Positions 26,840 to 37,005 of a DNA stretch of 64,000 bases are shown one piece after another. Position 1 is the stretch's first letter; every line of letters begins with the position of its first letter. The stretch is from Microbulbifer sp. SAOS-129_SWC (GTDB lineage: Bacteria; Pseudomonadota; Gammaproteobacteria; Pseudomonadales; Cellvibrionaceae), in the NCBI RefSeq assembly GCF_039696035.1, contig NZ_CP155567.1:1253501-1317500 (forward strand), given 5' to 3'. The notes beneath the pieces are model-generated. The model had not been told where the DNA came from. It ran no database searches and saw nothing but the letters and a program-made list of their open reading frames with translations. A program made the translations under genes and the position numbers.

Positions 26840-28351
26840 TCACGGTTTCCCACCGATCTTGAACAGGTCGCGGTTATCGCGGAAGTAGTCCCGTGCGTAG
26901 ATCAGCTCGCCGGCAGTGTCCGCATACAGGGTGGCCAGGGGCTGGCCGGCGATCACCGGATCCCCGACCTTGACGTGCAGGCGCAGCCCCGCTGCGGCGG
27001 AAGAGGGCGCGCCGGCGAGCTTGGCCAGCTGGGCCAGGCGCCGGTTGTCCATGTCGAGCAGGTGACCGTTGCGGTCGGCGCGCAGCGCCGTGCGGTGGGG
27101 CGCTTCGACAATCTCCTTCAGACCGCCCTGGGCGGCGCAGATACGCTGGAACTGTGTCCAGGCGCGCCCCGAGTGCAGGATTTCCCGCGCCCTGGCCAGT
27201 GCACTGGATTCGTCGCTGCCCGACTGCATGACCAGCAGTTGTGCGGCCAGATAGAGGGCGCGCTCGGTCAGGTCTGCGGGGGCCTCGGCGTGGTTTTGCA
27301 ATACCGCGATGACATCGCGGGCTTCCTCGGTGGGGCCGATGCCGTTGCCGATCGCCTGGCTGCCGTCGGTGATGACACAGCGCAGCCGCAGTTGCAGCGC
27401 CGCTGCAGCAGCGTGAAACAGTTCGATCAGCCGCTCGGCCTGGACGCGGTCGCGCAGCTTGGCGGTGGGGCCGACCGGCATGTCGATGAGGATATCGGTG
27501 GAGCCGGCGGCGACTTTCTTCGACAGCACCGAGGCCACCAGCTGCCCCTCGCTGTCGAGATCCAGCGCGCGCTCGATGCGGATCAGCTGGTCATCGGTGG
27601 GGCTCAGCCCCACGCGCCCGCCGGCGGCCAGGCAGGCGCCGGTCTCGTTGACCACCCGCTGCAGTTGCTCGAGGCTCAGGTCCACTTCGGTGAGCACTTC
27701 CATGGTGTCGGCGGTGCCGGCGGGCGAGGTGATGGCGCGCGACGAGGTTTTGGGAATCACCAGTCCGGCGGCGCTGCAGATGGCGATGACGATGGGGGTG
27801 GTGCGATTGCCGGGCAGGCCGCCGATGCAGTGCTTGTCGAACACGTGGGTGTAATTGGGCCAGCGGATGGTATTGCCCGCGCCGACCATCGCCCGCGTCA
27901 ACGCGATCACTTCCGCCGTCGTCAGGCGCTCGCCGGCACAGGCGGTCAGGAAGCTGGCAATCTCGATATCGGAATAGAGCCGGCGGTTGATGTCGCGCAC
28001 GATCGCCTGCAGTTCGATCGCCTGCAGTTCATGGCCGTAGATCTTTTTGCGCAGCGCGCTCAGCGAGTGCACCTGCGGCGTGTGCCGCACCCGCACCAGC
28101 TGCTCCGGTTCCAGCCGCAGGTACTGCCAGCTGCTCTCGGAGAAACCGATGGTACCTTCCGGCAGCAGTGCCGCACTGACCATGTTGAGCGTGGCAATCA
28201 GGTGGCGCTCGCCGGTGTGAATCTGCAGGCGCGTGTTGGCGGTGAAGCCTTCGGCGTGGCAGATGGCGCAATCGCTGCGCATGAACACGATGGGCTCTTC
28301 GTGGGTATCGATACCCATACGCACGGCGCGCAATTGACCGGTGGCGACCAT
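26840..28351 (-). CDS. Thymidine/AMP phosphorylase family protein (archaeal-type, long form)
   Basis: A 503-residue nucleoside/nucleotide phosphorylase. After an N-terminal beta domain of about 90 residues come ITRAMVGAGNTIRW, then HCIGGLPGNRTTPIVIAICSAAGLVIPKTSSRAITSPAGTADTMEVLTEV, which are the glycosyl transferase and phosphate-binding motifs. Its length and the extra N-domain match the archaeal AMP phosphorylase / putative thymidine phosphorylase type, not DeoA (about 440). Archaeal members release a base and ribose-1,5-bisphosphate from NMPs. No ribose-1,5-bisphosphate isomerase is in the window, so the fate of the sugar is open. Confidence 0.88.
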   Translation of the reverse strand: MVATGQLRAVRMGIDTHEEPIVFMRSDCAICHAEGFTANTRLQIHTGERHLIATLNMVSAALLPEGTIGFSESSWQYLRLEPEQLVRVRHTPQVHSLSALRKKIYGHELQAIELQAIVRDINRRLYSDIEIASFLTACAGERLTTAEVIALTRAMVGAGNTIRWPNYTHVFDKHCIGGLPGNRTTPIVIAICSAAGLVIPKTSSRAITSPAGTADTMEVLTEVDLSLEQLQRVVNETGACLAAGGRVGLSPTDDQLIRIERALDLDSEGQLVASVLSKKVAAGSTDILIDMPVGPTAKLRDRVQAERLIELFHAAAAALQLRLRCVITDGSQAIGNGIGPTEEARDVIAVLQNHAEAPADLTERALYLAAQLLVMQSGSDESSALARAREILHSGRAWTQFQRICAAQGGLKEIVEAPHRTALRADRNGHLLDMDNRRLAQLAKLAGAPSSAAAGLRLHVKVGDPVIAGQPLATLYADTAGELIYARDYFRDNRDLFKIGGKP

Positions 28352-28485
28352 AGACTTCCCGTTAACCTCAGGCGCTGATTCCGCACTTCGCCGGCGGGAT
28401 CACTGTAATAATTGTGGCAGCTAAAGTTACAGGCGGTGGTCAGGGCTGTTTTTATGCCCGCCGTAGCAGACACCGGATTGCCGAT

Positions 28486-29421
28486 ATGCAGAATTTTCAT
28501 AAAATCCTGTTCGTCAGTCATGGCGCTGGCGACGAGAGCGACGGCCTGATGCAGGCCGTCAGTACTGCCCGCAACAGCGGCGCCGAGTTACAGGTGCAGA
28601 TAGCCTGCCCGCCGCTGCCGGACGAGTTCGAAGGTTACCGTGAGGCCTATGTCGACGGCCTGCGCGGTCATGTCGAGGCGACCCTGACGATCGTGCGTGA
28701 CAACCTGCGCCTGGCGCAGGATGAGTTACCGGTGGCGATGGCGGTGGACTGTGGGAAAAATCCTGCCGAGCGCATCACCCGCCGTGTGTTGGACGAGGAC
28801 TTCGATCTGGTCATCAAGAATGTAGAGGGGGCGGACCAGGGGCGTGGATTCCGCGCACTGGATATGGAGCTGTTGCGCAAGTGCCCCTGCCCGGTGTGGC
28901 TGTGCCGCCCGATCCGCCATTCGCGGCCGGATATCAATGTCGTGGTGGCTGTCGATCCGGAGTGCGAGGGCGGCGCCGCCTACGACCTGGCGATTCGCCT
29001 GTTGCGCCTGTCGAGGGCACTGGCGGACACCTGCAGCGGCACGCTGCACGTGGTGTCCTGTTGGGAGTACGACGTGGACAGCTACCTGCGCCAGCATGTC
29101 TCCATCGAGGCCTCCGACGAAGAGATAGACCGCATTATCGAACGTGCCGGTTCCCGGCATCGCGGCCAGCTGGATGCGCTGATCCATGCGGCGGGTATCG
29201 GCGGGCCGGTGGAGATTCACCACGCGGTGGCACGCGCCGAGCGCTTTATCCCCCTGCTGATCGAGGAGCGTGGCTTCGACATCCTGGTGATGGGCACGGT
29301 TGCGCGCAGCGGTATTCCCGGTTTTATCATGGGCAATACGGCGGAAAATATTCTGCGCAAGGTGAGCTGTTCACTGCTGGCGTTGAAGCCGAGTGATTTT
29401 GTGTCGCCGGTTAAACCGTAG
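28486..29421 (+). CDS. Tandem universal stress protein (UspE-like)
   Basis: A 312-residue protein of two Usp domains (about 1-150 and 155-312). The second ends with [21 protein letters not shown], the ATP-binding G-x2-G-x9-G-N/S pattern of Usp domains; the first ([13 protein letters not shown], then [22 protein letters not shown]) lacks a clean copy. I start at 28486 ([11 protein letters not shown]). It is divergent from the phosphorylase gene, with 134 bp between them. Usp proteins are cytoplasmic stress factors; the trigger is not visible here. Confidence 0.9.
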   Translation: MQNFHKILFVSHGAGDESDGLMQAVSTARNSGAELQVQIACPPLPDEFEGYREAYVDGLRGHVEATLTIVRDNLRLAQDELPVAMAVDCGKNPAERITRRVLDEDFDLVIKNVEGADQGRGFRALDMELLRKCPCPVWLCRPIRHSRPDINVVVAVDPECEGGAAYDLAIRLLRLSRALADTCSGTLHVVSCWEYDVDSYLRQHVSIEASDEEIDRIIERAGSRHRGQLDALIHAAGIGGPVEIHHAVARAERFIPLLIEERGFDILVMGTVARSGIPGFIMGNTAENILRKVSCSLLALKPSDFVSPVKP

Positions 29422-29474
29422 GAGCCTGCTTGAAATCTTGCTCCGTACCGGCCGCGCACGGAATTAAGGACTCC

Positions 29475-29535
29475 CCGCCAGAACAAGCTGGCTCTGGCGG
29501 TCTGAGGTGCGCGGACTGCCGGGCGGCAGTCCGCG
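29475..29535. terminator. Two hairpins between convergent genes
   Basis: CCGCCAGA/TCTGGCGG (29475-29500) and CGCGGACTGCC-GGGC-GGCAGTCCGCG (29510-29535, 11-bp perfect stem) lie between the Usp gene and the DUF885 gene. No T tract on either side. Confidence 0.45.
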
Positions 29536-29541
29536 ATAGGA

Positions 29542-31431
29542 TTACTTGCCGGCTTTAACCTTGGCAATCCACTGATCCACCAGCTCTTCCAATACGTCCA
29601 GCGGCACGGCGCCGTTGGCCAGTATCGTGTCGTGGAAGGCGCGGATATCGAACTGGTCACCCAGTTCTTTTTTCGCCTTGGCACGCAGTTCGAGAATCTT
29701 CAGCATGCCGATCTTGTAGGCGGTCGCCTGTGACGGCATGACGATATAACGCTCGATCGCCTTGACCACATCCCCGTGCGGATTGGGGGTGTTTTCCTGC
29801 AGCCAGTCGATTGCCTGTTCGCGGGTCCACTTCTTGCGGTGAATGCCGGTGTCCACCACCAGGCGGCAGGCGCGCCACAGCTCCATGGCCAGACGGCCGA
29901 AATCGGAGTAGGGATCCTTGTAGAAGCCCATCTCTTTCGGCACAAACTCGGAGTAGAGACCCCAGCCTTCCACGTAGGCGGTGTAGCCGCCGAATTTGCG
30001 GAACTTGGGAATACCTTTCAGTTCCTGGGCGATGGAAATCTGCATATGGTGGCCGGGAATGCCCTCGTGGTAGGCCAGCGCCGCCATCTGGTAAGTGGGC
30101 ATGTCCGCCATGTTGTACAGGTTGGCGTAGTAGATGCCGGGACGCGAGCCGTCCGGGGCCGGTCGTTCGTAGAACGCCTTGCCGGCGGATTTTTCCCGAT
30201 AGGGCTCCACCGCCTTGACCACCAGGTCCGCCTTCGGCAGCGTCAGGAACAGCTCGGGCAGGTGCTCCTTCATGTTGTCGATCAGCGCCGTGGCTTCTTT
30301 CAGGTAGCGCTGGCGGCCGGCATCGGTGTTGGGGTAGTAGAACTGCTTGTCGGTGCGCATGAACTTGAAGAAGTCCTGCAGGGTGCCCTTGAAGCCGACC
30401 TCCTTCATGATACCGCGCATCTCGCCGTGAATGCGTTTGACTTCCTTGAGGCCGATCGTGTGGATCTGGTCCGCGGTGAGATCTGTGGTGGTGGTGCGCT
30501 TCAGGGCAAAATCGTAGAAGTCGTTGCCATCGGGGAATTTCCACGCGCCGTCGTCGGTGGTGGCTTTTTTCTCCAGTTCACCCAGATAGCTGATCAGGTG
30601 CTGGTAGGCGGGTTCGGTGCTCTCCAGCAAGGCCTGTTTGGCGTCGGCAATCAGCTGGTCCTTCTGCGCCTGGTCGATTTCCAGCTTGGCCACCTTGCCC
30701 TTGAAATCGGCAAACAGGGTGTTGTCCTTGCCGTCGTCATAGGGCGCGCCACTGATCAGGTTTTTGCTGTCGCTGATCACATAGGGGAAGACGAACTTGG
30801 GCGCGATGATGCCTTTGTCAGCGCGCTCCTTGAGACCGGCGATCAGCTGGTCGAAGAGTGTGGGCAGCGCATTCAGGCGTGCGATATACGCCCTGGCATC
30901 GCTGACATCATCGATGCGATGCTGGTTGATCAGCAGCGACGGCACGCTCGAGTGGGTGCCGAACATCTGGTTGACCGGGTAGTTGTACAGGCGCCACTTG
31001 TAACCTTTGATATCCATCTGCAGGTTGCGCTTGTACAGCTCGAGGCTCAGGCGAGTGGCGTCGTCCAGTTTGGCCGGATCGAGCTTCTGCAGTTGTGCCA
31101 GCTGGCGTTGGTTAAGGGCGTGGGTCTCGGCGGCGAATGCGTCGGACAGGTCATCCCACTTGTCGTAGTCCTTCTTGATGCCGAGCGCGGTTTCAAACTC
31201 GGGGCTGCGCGCCAGTTGCTGCTGGAAAAGATCCTCGAACAGCTGGTTGGCATCGGCGATGGCCTGGGGGTCGCCGGCGGTGCTTTTGGCAGTGCTGTCG
31301 GCGGCGGTTTGCTGGGCAGCGGGTTTGTCGGCGGCGGCTTTGACGGCCGTGTCGGCGTCGTGTTTCTGGCCGCAGCCGGCCAGCAGCAGGGTGCCGATCG
31401 CGGCAGCCAGCAGGGAAATGGGTAATTTCAT
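29542..31431 (-). CDS. DUF885 lipoprotein, putative metallopeptidase
   Basis: A 629-residue lipoprotein (signal peptide ending LLLAGC, Cys20) of the DUF885 family. The conserved [18 protein letters not shown] (an HExxxH-type zinc motif), the upstream YYANLYN and MADMPTYQM, and VEGWGLYSE further on mark it as a likely peptidase; [10 protein letters not shown] lies in the C-terminal third. A low-complexity linker of Ala, Lys, Thr and Gln (residues 25-50) joins the lipid anchor to the body. Together with the M2 peptidase and GGT it suggests strong extracytoplasmic peptide use. Confidence 0.88.
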   Translation of the reverse strand: MKLPISLLAAAIGTLLLAGCGQKHDADTAVKAAADKPAAQQTAADSTAKSTAGDPQAIADANQLFEDLFQQQLARSPEFETALGIKKDYDKWDDLSDAFAAETHALNQRQLAQLQKLDPAKLDDATRLSLELYKRNLQMDIKGYKWRLYNYPVNQMFGTHSSVPSLLINQHRIDDVSDARAYIARLNALPTLFDQLIAGLKERADKGIIAPKFVFPYVISDSKNLISGAPYDDGKDNTLFADFKGKVAKLEIDQAQKDQLIADAKQALLESTEPAYQHLISYLGELEKKATTDDGAWKFPDGNDFYDFALKRTTTTDLTADQIHTIGLKEVKRIHGEMRGIMKEVGFKGTLQDFFKFMRTDKQFYYPNTDAGRQRYLKEATALIDNMKEHLPELFLTLPKADLVVKAVEPYREKSAGKAFYERPAPDGSRPGIYYANLYNMADMPTYQMAALAYHEGIPGHHMQISIAQELKGIPKFRKFGGYTAYVEGWGLYSEFVPKEMGFYKDPYSDFGRLAMELWRACRLVVDTGIHRKKWTREQAIDWLQENTPNPHGDVVKAIERYIVMPSQATAYKIGMLKILELRAKAKKELGDQFDIRAFHDTILANGAVPLDVLEELVDQWIAKVKAGK

Positions 31432-31484
31432 GATCCTGTCCCGTGTGCGATTGATAGTCGTTGTTGTTTTTATACGGCTGATAC

Positions 31485-31506
31485 AAAAAAGCGGGCCTTA
31501 GCCCGC
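31485..31506 (-). terminator. Rho-independent terminator of sodB
   Basis: On the minus strand GCGGGC-TAAG-GCCCGC followed by TTTTTT, 20 bp after the sodB stop. Confidence 0.93.
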
Positions 31507-31526
31507 TCTTTTGATCAACGCTGGAA

Positions 31527-32108
31527 TCAGGCGAAGTTCTGGTTGACGAAGTCCCAGTTCACCAGAGCCCAGAAGGCTTCCATGTACTTCGGCCGCGCAT
31601 TGCGGTAATCGATGTAGTAGGCGTGTTCCCACACGTCGCAGGTCAGCAGCGGAGTCTGGTCGGCTTCGGTAACCGGAGTTGCGGCGTTGGAGGTGTTGAC
31701 GATGGCTACGGAGCCGTCGCCTTTCTTGACCAGCCAGGTCCAGCCGGAACCGAAGTTGTTGACGGCGCTGTTGGTGAATTCTTCCTTGAACTTGTCGAAG
31801 GATCCGAAGGCAGCGTTAATGGCCTCGGCCACGGCGCCGGTGGCTTCACCGCCGCCGTTCGGGCTCAGGCAGTTCCAGTAGAAGGTGTGGTTCCACACTT
31901 GAGCGGCGTTGTTGAAGACACCGCCGGAAGCGCCTTTGATGACCTCTTCCAGGGATTTATCGGCTTCCGGAGTACCTTCCAGCAGGCCGTTCAGTTTGTC
32001 GACGTAAGTCTTGTGGTGTTTGCCGTAATGGTACTCGAGGGTTTCCTCGGAGATGTGCGGTTCCAGGGCATTCTTTGCGTAAGGGAGTTCGGGCAGTTCG
32101 AAAGCCAT
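31527..32108 (-). CDS. sodB: Superoxide dismutase [Fe]
   Basis: A 193-residue iron superoxide dismutase. Metal ligands are His27, His74, Asp158 and His162, and Gln70 in NNAAQVWNHTF marks the iron type; there is no signal peptide, so it is cytoplasmic. Length is normal. AAGGAAGAA precedes the ATG. The codons are strongly biased, as expected for an abundant protein. It has its own terminator and is a single-gene unit. Confidence 0.97.
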   Translation of the reverse strand: MAFELPELPYAKNALEPHISEETLEYHYGKHHKTYVDKLNGLLEGTPEADKSLEEVIKGASGGVFNNAAQVWNHTFYWNCLSPNGGGEATGAVAEAINAAFGSFDKFKEEFTNSAVNNFGSGWTWLVKKGDGSVAIVNTSNAATPVTEADQTPLLTCDVWEHAYYIDYRNARPKYMEAFWALVNWDFVNQNFA

Positions 32109-32461
32109 TTCTTCCTTCCTTATGTTTCCGGGTTATTGGTGGGGGGCATTCTACACCCGCGGGTCACCTTAATTAACCCGCAGCTGAATCAGAATACCGT
32201 CTGATGGGGACGAATTTTCCAAACCCAAGGGGCTGAGCGCGCGCGGGGCGGCGATTTTGCGCTATTGCTGCCGTTTGTGGCACTTTTGGCGGCAACAGAG
32301 TTCCAACTAACTGTAATTTGGCGCGGTCGGGCAGATGCTAATCTTCGATAGTGACTGCTTACTTTTTCGTCAATTTTTGGTATAACTGCCGCTGAATTCC
32401 ACAAATCTGAAGCCGGACCGCTGAGTCCCGGCCTGTGACAAAGTATCGGGTAATTTCAACC
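32109..32461. other. Intergenic region between sodB and the coiled-coil gene
   Basis: A 353-bp divergent gap. On the plus side a -10-like TATAAC (32381-32386) has a weak -35 (TTACTT). No Fur box or other operator was recognised for sodB, and I see no further gene or repeat. Confidence 0.4.
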
Positions 32462-33220
32462 ATGCAACGCAGAGAGCCCACACTGGACGGCAGCAGCCCT
32501 CCAATCGAGCCGCAACTGGACAACAAGCCGATCGGCCGCGGTGCCCGCAGCGCGGGGCCCCTACCGACACCGGCGGCCACCGCCGCGCCGGAGGAGCGCA
32601 GCGGTGGCGGCGTGTCGGTGGTGGGTGTCGTGGCACTGATCCTGGCCCTGGCCGGTCTCGGTGCCGCCGCCTTCCTGTACACCCAGTGGCAGGAGAGCCG
32701 CGCGCAGCTGGTCGACGCCGACAAGCGCATCGCCGAGCTGGAGAAGCGTTTCGAGATGTCGGACGAGGAGACATCGGCGTCGGCGGAGGTGCTGACAGCC
32801 AAGGTCAAGGACAACGCCTCCGAGATCCGCAAGCTGTGGGGTGTGTCCTACGACACCAACCGCAAGGACATTGCGTCCAACAAAAATGTCACTGCAGCCA
32901 ACAAGAAGGCGCTGGCGTCCCTGTCCAGCCAGGTCGGCGGCCTCAAAGACAGTCTGAAGAAGGTGGCTGCGGTCGAATCGGCGTTGGCCGAACTGCGCAA
33001 GTCCGCGACCGCCAGCGATCGTCAGACCAAGGACACTCTGAACAAGATGGAGCGCCAGCTGGCCTCGGTGCGCACCGAGCTGACCGCCCGTGTCGGCGCC
33101 AACGAGGAGGCCGTGGAGTCCATGGACGCCTACCGCCGCTCGGTCAACAAGGACCTGGTGCAGCTGCGCGATGCCGTCCGCAGCCTGCAGAACGGCGGCA
33201 GCACGGCTTCGTCGATGTAA
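32462..33220 (+). CDS. Membrane-anchored coiled-coil protein, unknown
   Basis: A 252-residue protein that I do not recognise. A Pro/Arg-rich cytoplasmic head of about 50 residues precedes one membrane helix (GVSVVGVVALILALAGLGAAAFLYTQW). The rest is almost wholly alpha-helical coiled coil (ESRAQLVDADKRIAELEKRF and on), so it probably reaches into the periplasm as a rod. I chose the ATG at 32462; a GTG at 32435 in frame is possible. A bidirectional terminator follows at once. It may be a scaffold or envelope organiser; this is a guess. Confidence 0.75.
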   Translation: MQRREPTLDGSSPPIEPQLDNKPIGRGARSAGPLPTPAATAAPEERSGGGVSVVGVVALILALAGLGAAAFLYTQWQESRAQLVDADKRIAELEKRFEMSDEETSASAEVLTAKVKDNASEIRKLWGVSYDTNRKDIASNKNVTAANKKALASLSSQVGGLKDSLKKVAAVESALAELRKSATASDRQTKDTLNKMERQLASVRTELTARVGANEEAVESMDAYRRSVNKDLVQLRDAVRSLQNGGSTASSM

Positions 33221-33233
33221 GCCGGTACGCGAC

Positions 33234-33270
33234 AAAAAAAGGGTGAGCCCTGTGGCTCACCCTTTTTTTT
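33234..33270. terminator. Bidirectional rho-independent terminator
   Basis: AAAAAAA, GGGTGAGCC-CTGT-GGCTCACCC, TTTTTTTT. It serves both the coiled-coil gene and ggt, which converge here. Confidence 0.96.
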
Positions 33271-33321
33271 GCCTTGCAGACGTCCAGGCCCGGCTGGAGA
33301 AGTCGTGCTTCAACAGCCTGA

Positions 33322-35097
33322 TCAGTAGCCGGCGGCTTGTCCCGCCGGACGCCGGCGGTCGTTGGCGCCCTCAAGCAGCTTGCTCTTGGGGTTGACCAGG
33401 ATGGCCTCGTCGGCGCCCCAGGACTTCACTTCCCTGAACTTGTGCCCCATCTTCTCCAGCGCAGTTTCGGTTTCCGGGGTCAGCAGGCCGGGTTCGATCA
33501 GCACTGTGTCCGGATACCACTGGTGGTGCAGCCGCGGCGCATCGACCGCTTGCTGCATATTCAGGCCGAAATCGACCACGTTGAGGATACTTTCCAGGGT
33601 GGTGGAAATGATCGTCGAGCCGCCGGGACTACCGGTGACCATAAACAGCTTGCCCTTGTTCAGCACGATAGTCGGTGACATCGAGCTCAGCGGGCGCTTG
33701 CCGGGCTCTACCTGGTTGATCTCACCCTGGACCAGGCCGAACGAATTGGGGACGCCGGGTTTGGAGGTGAAGTCATCCATCTCGTTGTTGAGGAAGAAAC
33801 CGGTATCGGCGGCAATCTGGCCGACGCCAAACAGGTAGTTGATGGTGTAGGTCACTCCGACCGCGTTGCCCTCGGCATCGACCACCGAATAGTGGGTGGT
33901 GTGCTGGCCCTCGGCAGCGCCGAGGCTGCCGTGGATCTCGCTCGAAGGGGTGGCTTTATCCGGCTGAATGGTCGAGCGCATCTGGTCCACATGCTCGGGC
34001 GAGAGCAGCCTGGCGATCGGATTCTGTACGAACGCCGGGTCGCCCAGATAGGTGTTGCGGTCGGCGAAGGCGCGGCGCTCGGCCTCTACCAGGTGGTGGG
34101 TCGCTTCGACAGAGCCGTAGCCCCACTTGGCCATCGGGTAGGGCTTGATCAGCTGCAGTATCTGGCAGATGGTGGTGCCGCCGGAGCTGGGCGGTGGTGA
34201 GGACATCACCGTGTAGTCGCGGTACTGGCACTCGATTGGCTGGTCCCATTTAACCGTGTATTCGGCAAAGTCCTTCATGCTCAGCAGGCCGCCGTTGGCC
34301 TCGCTGGCCTTGACCACCGCTTCGGCGATGGGGCCGTGATAAAAGGCGCGGGTGCCGCCCTTTTCGATCTGCTCGAGGGTACGTGCCAGTTGCGGTTGCA
34401 CCAGGCGGTCGCCCACCTCATAGGGTTTGCCCTGGTTGAGGAAGGTTTTGGCCACATTGGGATGATTGGCGAATTCCGCGCTGCGCGTATGCAGGATGTT
34501 GACGTCGCCCTGCTGCAGGATGAAGCCGTCGCGGGCCAGCTTGATGGCCGGCGCGATCACCTGCTTCAGGCTCATGCTGCCGTACTTCTTCAGCGCGGCG
34601 TCCAGCCCCATGACTGTGCCCGGCACACCCACGCCCAGGTAGGTGTGGGTACTGCGCCCTTTGACCACATTGCCGTCGGCATCCTGGAACATGGTCGGGG
34701 TCGCCTTCAGCGGTGCCTTTTCTCGGAAGTCGAGGAATACGGTCTTGCCGTCCGCCGGGTGCAGCATCATGAAGCCGCCGCCACCGATGTTGCCACAACA
34801 GGGGTGTACCACCGCCAGCGTGTAGCCCACTGCCACGGCGGCGTCTACGGCGTTGCCGCCCTGTTTGAGGATATCCACACCCACTTTGGTGGCCAGGTGC
34901 TGTGCGGTGACCACCATGGCGTGCTCGGCCTGCACAGGCTTGGCGGCCGCCAGCCGCGCCATGGTGGTGGGCGGCGCGGTGGCATCCAGGGCCTGTTGGG
35001 AGATTGTCGATTTGTCCTGCGGCGCCGGCGTGGCGCAGGCGGCGTGCATCGTCGCGGCGGAAGCAATGGCGGTGAGAGCGAAAAGGAGTTTACGCAT
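33322..35097 (-). CDS. ggt: Gamma-glutamyltransferase
   Basis: A 591-residue Ntn hydrolase made as a precursor that cuts itself before Thr400 (in QHTTHYSVVDAEGNAV). It has a signal peptide with a Cys near residue 20 (MHAACATP), so it is periplasmic and possibly lipidated. The N-terminal part has GGNAVDAAVAVGYTLAVV and CCGNIGGGGFMML; the C-terminal part has RPLSSMSPTIVLN and GSPGGSTIISTTLESILNVVDF, all typical. It breaks down glutathione and gamma-glutamyl peptides. It is divergent from the fumarase gene. Confidence 0.96.
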   Translation of the reverse strand: MRKLLFALTAIASAATMHAACATPAPQDKSTISQQALDATAPPTTMARLAAAKPVQAEHAMVVTAQHLATKVGVDILKQGGNAVDAAVAVGYTLAVVHPCCGNIGGGGFMMLHPADGKTVFLDFREKAPLKATPTMFQDADGNVVKGRSTHTYLGVGVPGTVMGLDAALKKYGSMSLKQVIAPAIKLARDGFILQQGDVNILHTRSAEFANHPNVAKTFLNQGKPYEVGDRLVQPQLARTLEQIEKGGTRAFYHGPIAEAVVKASEANGGLLSMKDFAEYTVKWDQPIECQYRDYTVMSSPPPSSGGTTICQILQLIKPYPMAKWGYGSVEATHHLVEAERRAFADRNTYLGDPAFVQNPIARLLSPEHVDQMRSTIQPDKATPSSEIHGSLGAAEGQHTTHYSVVDAEGNAVGVTYTINYLFGVGQIAADTGFFLNNEMDDFTSKPGVPNSFGLVQGEINQVEPGKRPLSSMSPTIVLNKGKLFMVTGSPGGSTIISTTLESILNVVDFGLNMQQAVDAPRLHHQWYPDTVLIEPGLLTPETETALEKMGHKFREVKSWGADEAILVNPKSKLLEGANDRRRPAGQAAGY

Positions 35098-35285
35098 AAT
35101 TATTGATTCGACGGCGTTTGAAAAAGGGATGAATGAGCGACAACGATAACATCGTTCTACGCGGCGCTGACAGCCGCATCAGCCCGGACCCCCGGTTGGT
35201 GGAAAAGCCGCCAATACACCCGGCATTTCGTGTAAAATCCCCCGCCTTGAGACGTAAACCCCCAGAGACCTTATTGGGAGCGGCC

Positions 35286-36794
35286 ATGACCACTATCCGC
35301 CAGGACGACCTGATCCACAGCGTTGCCGACGCGCTGCAATTCATTTCCTACTACCATCCGCAGGACTTCATCCAGGCCCTGAACAAGGCCTACGAGAAAG
35401 AGGCCAACCCGGCGGCCAAGGACGCCATGGCCCAGATCCTGATCAACTCGCGCATGTGCGCCCAGGGCCACCGCCCAATCTGCCAGGACACCGGTATCGT
35501 AACGGTGAAGCTGAAAGTGGGCATGAACGTGCAGTGGCAAGCGGACATGAGCGTGACCGATATGGTCAACGAGGGCGTGCGCCGCGCCTACAAGAACCCG
35601 GACAACGTGCTGCGCGCGTCGATCCTCGCGGACCCGGACGGTGCGCGCAAGAACACCGGCGACAACACCCCGGCGGTGATCCACTACGAGATCGTGCCCG
35701 GTGACACCGTCGAGGTCTATGTGGCGGCCAAGGGCGGCGGTTCCGAGGCGAAGAGCAAGTTCGCAATGTTGAACCCTTCTGACTCGGTGGTCGACTGGGT
35801 GCTGAACATGGTGCCGCAGATGGGTGCGGGCTGGTGTCCACCGGGCATGCTGGGCATTGGTGTGGGCGGCACGGCCGAAAAGGCGATGCTGCTGGCGAAG
35901 GAATCCCTGCTCGACCCGATCGATATCCAGGACCTGCAGGAGCGCGGCGCGTCCAACCGCGCCGAGGAACTGCGCCTGGAGCTGTACGACAAGGTCAACA
36001 AACTGGGCATCGGCGCCCAGGGCCTGGGCGGCCTGACTACCGTGCTGGATGTGAAGGTCAAGGACTACCCGACCCACGCCGCCAACAAGGCGGTGGCGAT
36101 CATCCCCAACTGCGCCGCCACCCGTCACACCCACTTCACCCTCGACGGTTCCGGTCCGGCAGCCCAGAAGGCGCCGAAGCTGGAAGACTGGCCGGAAGTC
36201 ACCCGTGAGGCCGGCGGCAACACCCGCCGCGTGAACCTGGACGAAGTGACCCGCGAAGACGTACTGAGCTGGCAGCCGGGTGAAACGCTGCTGCTGAACG
36301 GCAAGATGCTGACCGGCCGCGACGCGGCACACAAGAAAATGGTCGACATCCTGGCCAAGGGCGAGTCGCTGCCGGTGGACCTGACTGGTCGTTTTATCTA
36401 CTACGTGGGCCCGGTGGATCCGGTGCGCGAGGAAGTGGTCGGCCCGGCCGGTCCCACCACCGCCACCCGTATGGACAAGTTCACCCGCACCATGCTGGAA
36501 GAGACCGGCCTGCTGGGCATGATCGGCAAGGCCGAGCGCGGCCCGGTCGCGATCGAAGCCATCCGCGATAACAAGGCCGTGTACCTGATGGCCGTCGGCG
36601 GCGCCGCCTACCTGGTGGCCCAGGCCATCAAGGGCTCCAAAGTCATGGCCTTCCCGGAACTGGGAATGGAAGCCATCTACGAGTTCGAAGTCGAGGACAT
36701 GCCGGTGACCGTGGCTGTGGACAGCCAGGGTGAATCGGTGCACCAGACCGGGCCGCTGATCTGGAAAGCCAAGATTGAGGAAGGGGCGGTTTAA
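35286..36794 (+). CDS. Fumarate hydratase class I
   Basis: A 502-residue iron-sulphur fumarase of the FumA/FumB type, converting fumarate and malate. It begins MTTIRQDDLIHSVADALQFISYYHP, which is typical, and has the N-terminal CQDTGIVTVKLKVG and later GQGLGGLTTVLDVKVKDYPTH segments. The frame is open back to 35133, but that part has no family similarity. Class I fumarases are oxygen-sensitive; sodB nearby is probably coincidence. It is divergent from ggt. Confidence 0.95.
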   Translation: MTTIRQDDLIHSVADALQFISYYHPQDFIQALNKAYEKEANPAAKDAMAQILINSRMCAQGHRPICQDTGIVTVKLKVGMNVQWQADMSVTDMVNEGVRRAYKNPDNVLRASILADPDGARKNTGDNTPAVIHYEIVPGDTVEVYVAAKGGGSEAKSKFAMLNPSDSVVDWVLNMVPQMGAGWCPPGMLGIGVGGTAEKAMLLAKESLLDPIDIQDLQERGASNRAEELRLELYDKVNKLGIGAQGLGGLTTVLDVKVKDYPTHAANKAVAIIPNCAATRHTHFTLDGSGPAAQKAPKLEDWPEVTREAGGNTRRVNLDEVTREDVLSWQPGETLLLNGKMLTGRDAAHKKMVDILAKGESLPVDLTGRFIYYVGPVDPVREEVVGPAGPTTATRMDKFTRTMLEETGLLGMIGKAERGPVAIEAIRDNKAVYLMAVGGAAYLVAQAIKGSKVMAFPELGMEAIYEFEVEDMPVTVAVDSQGESVHQTGPLIWKAKIEEGAV

Positions 36795-36832
36795 CGCGCT
36801 TCCCATTTGGTGACAAACCGGTGTGCGAATTT

Positions 36833-36862
36833 GGGGGAAGGTAGTCGAAGACGCCTTCCCCC
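36833..36862 (+). terminator. Hairpin after the fumarase gene
   Basis: GGGGGAAGG-12 nt-CCTTCCCCC, 38 bp after the fumarase stop; without a T tract. Confidence 0.45.
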
Positions 36863-37005
36863 ATTGCGTTCTGTGCGGGTATTTTTGTGGGTGACCGCTA
36901 CCTCTAGACTATGAAGGGCGCGCGTTTTATATTTGCCAGTGGTTTCGTTTCAATAAATACATATAAATGAGATCAAAATTCTAAAAAGTATATTTGGGGA
37001 TCTAT

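Noticed and set aside
35271..36806. A 511-codon open frame opposite the fumarase gene
   Set aside because: Shadow frame with His/Gly-rich sequence and no motif.
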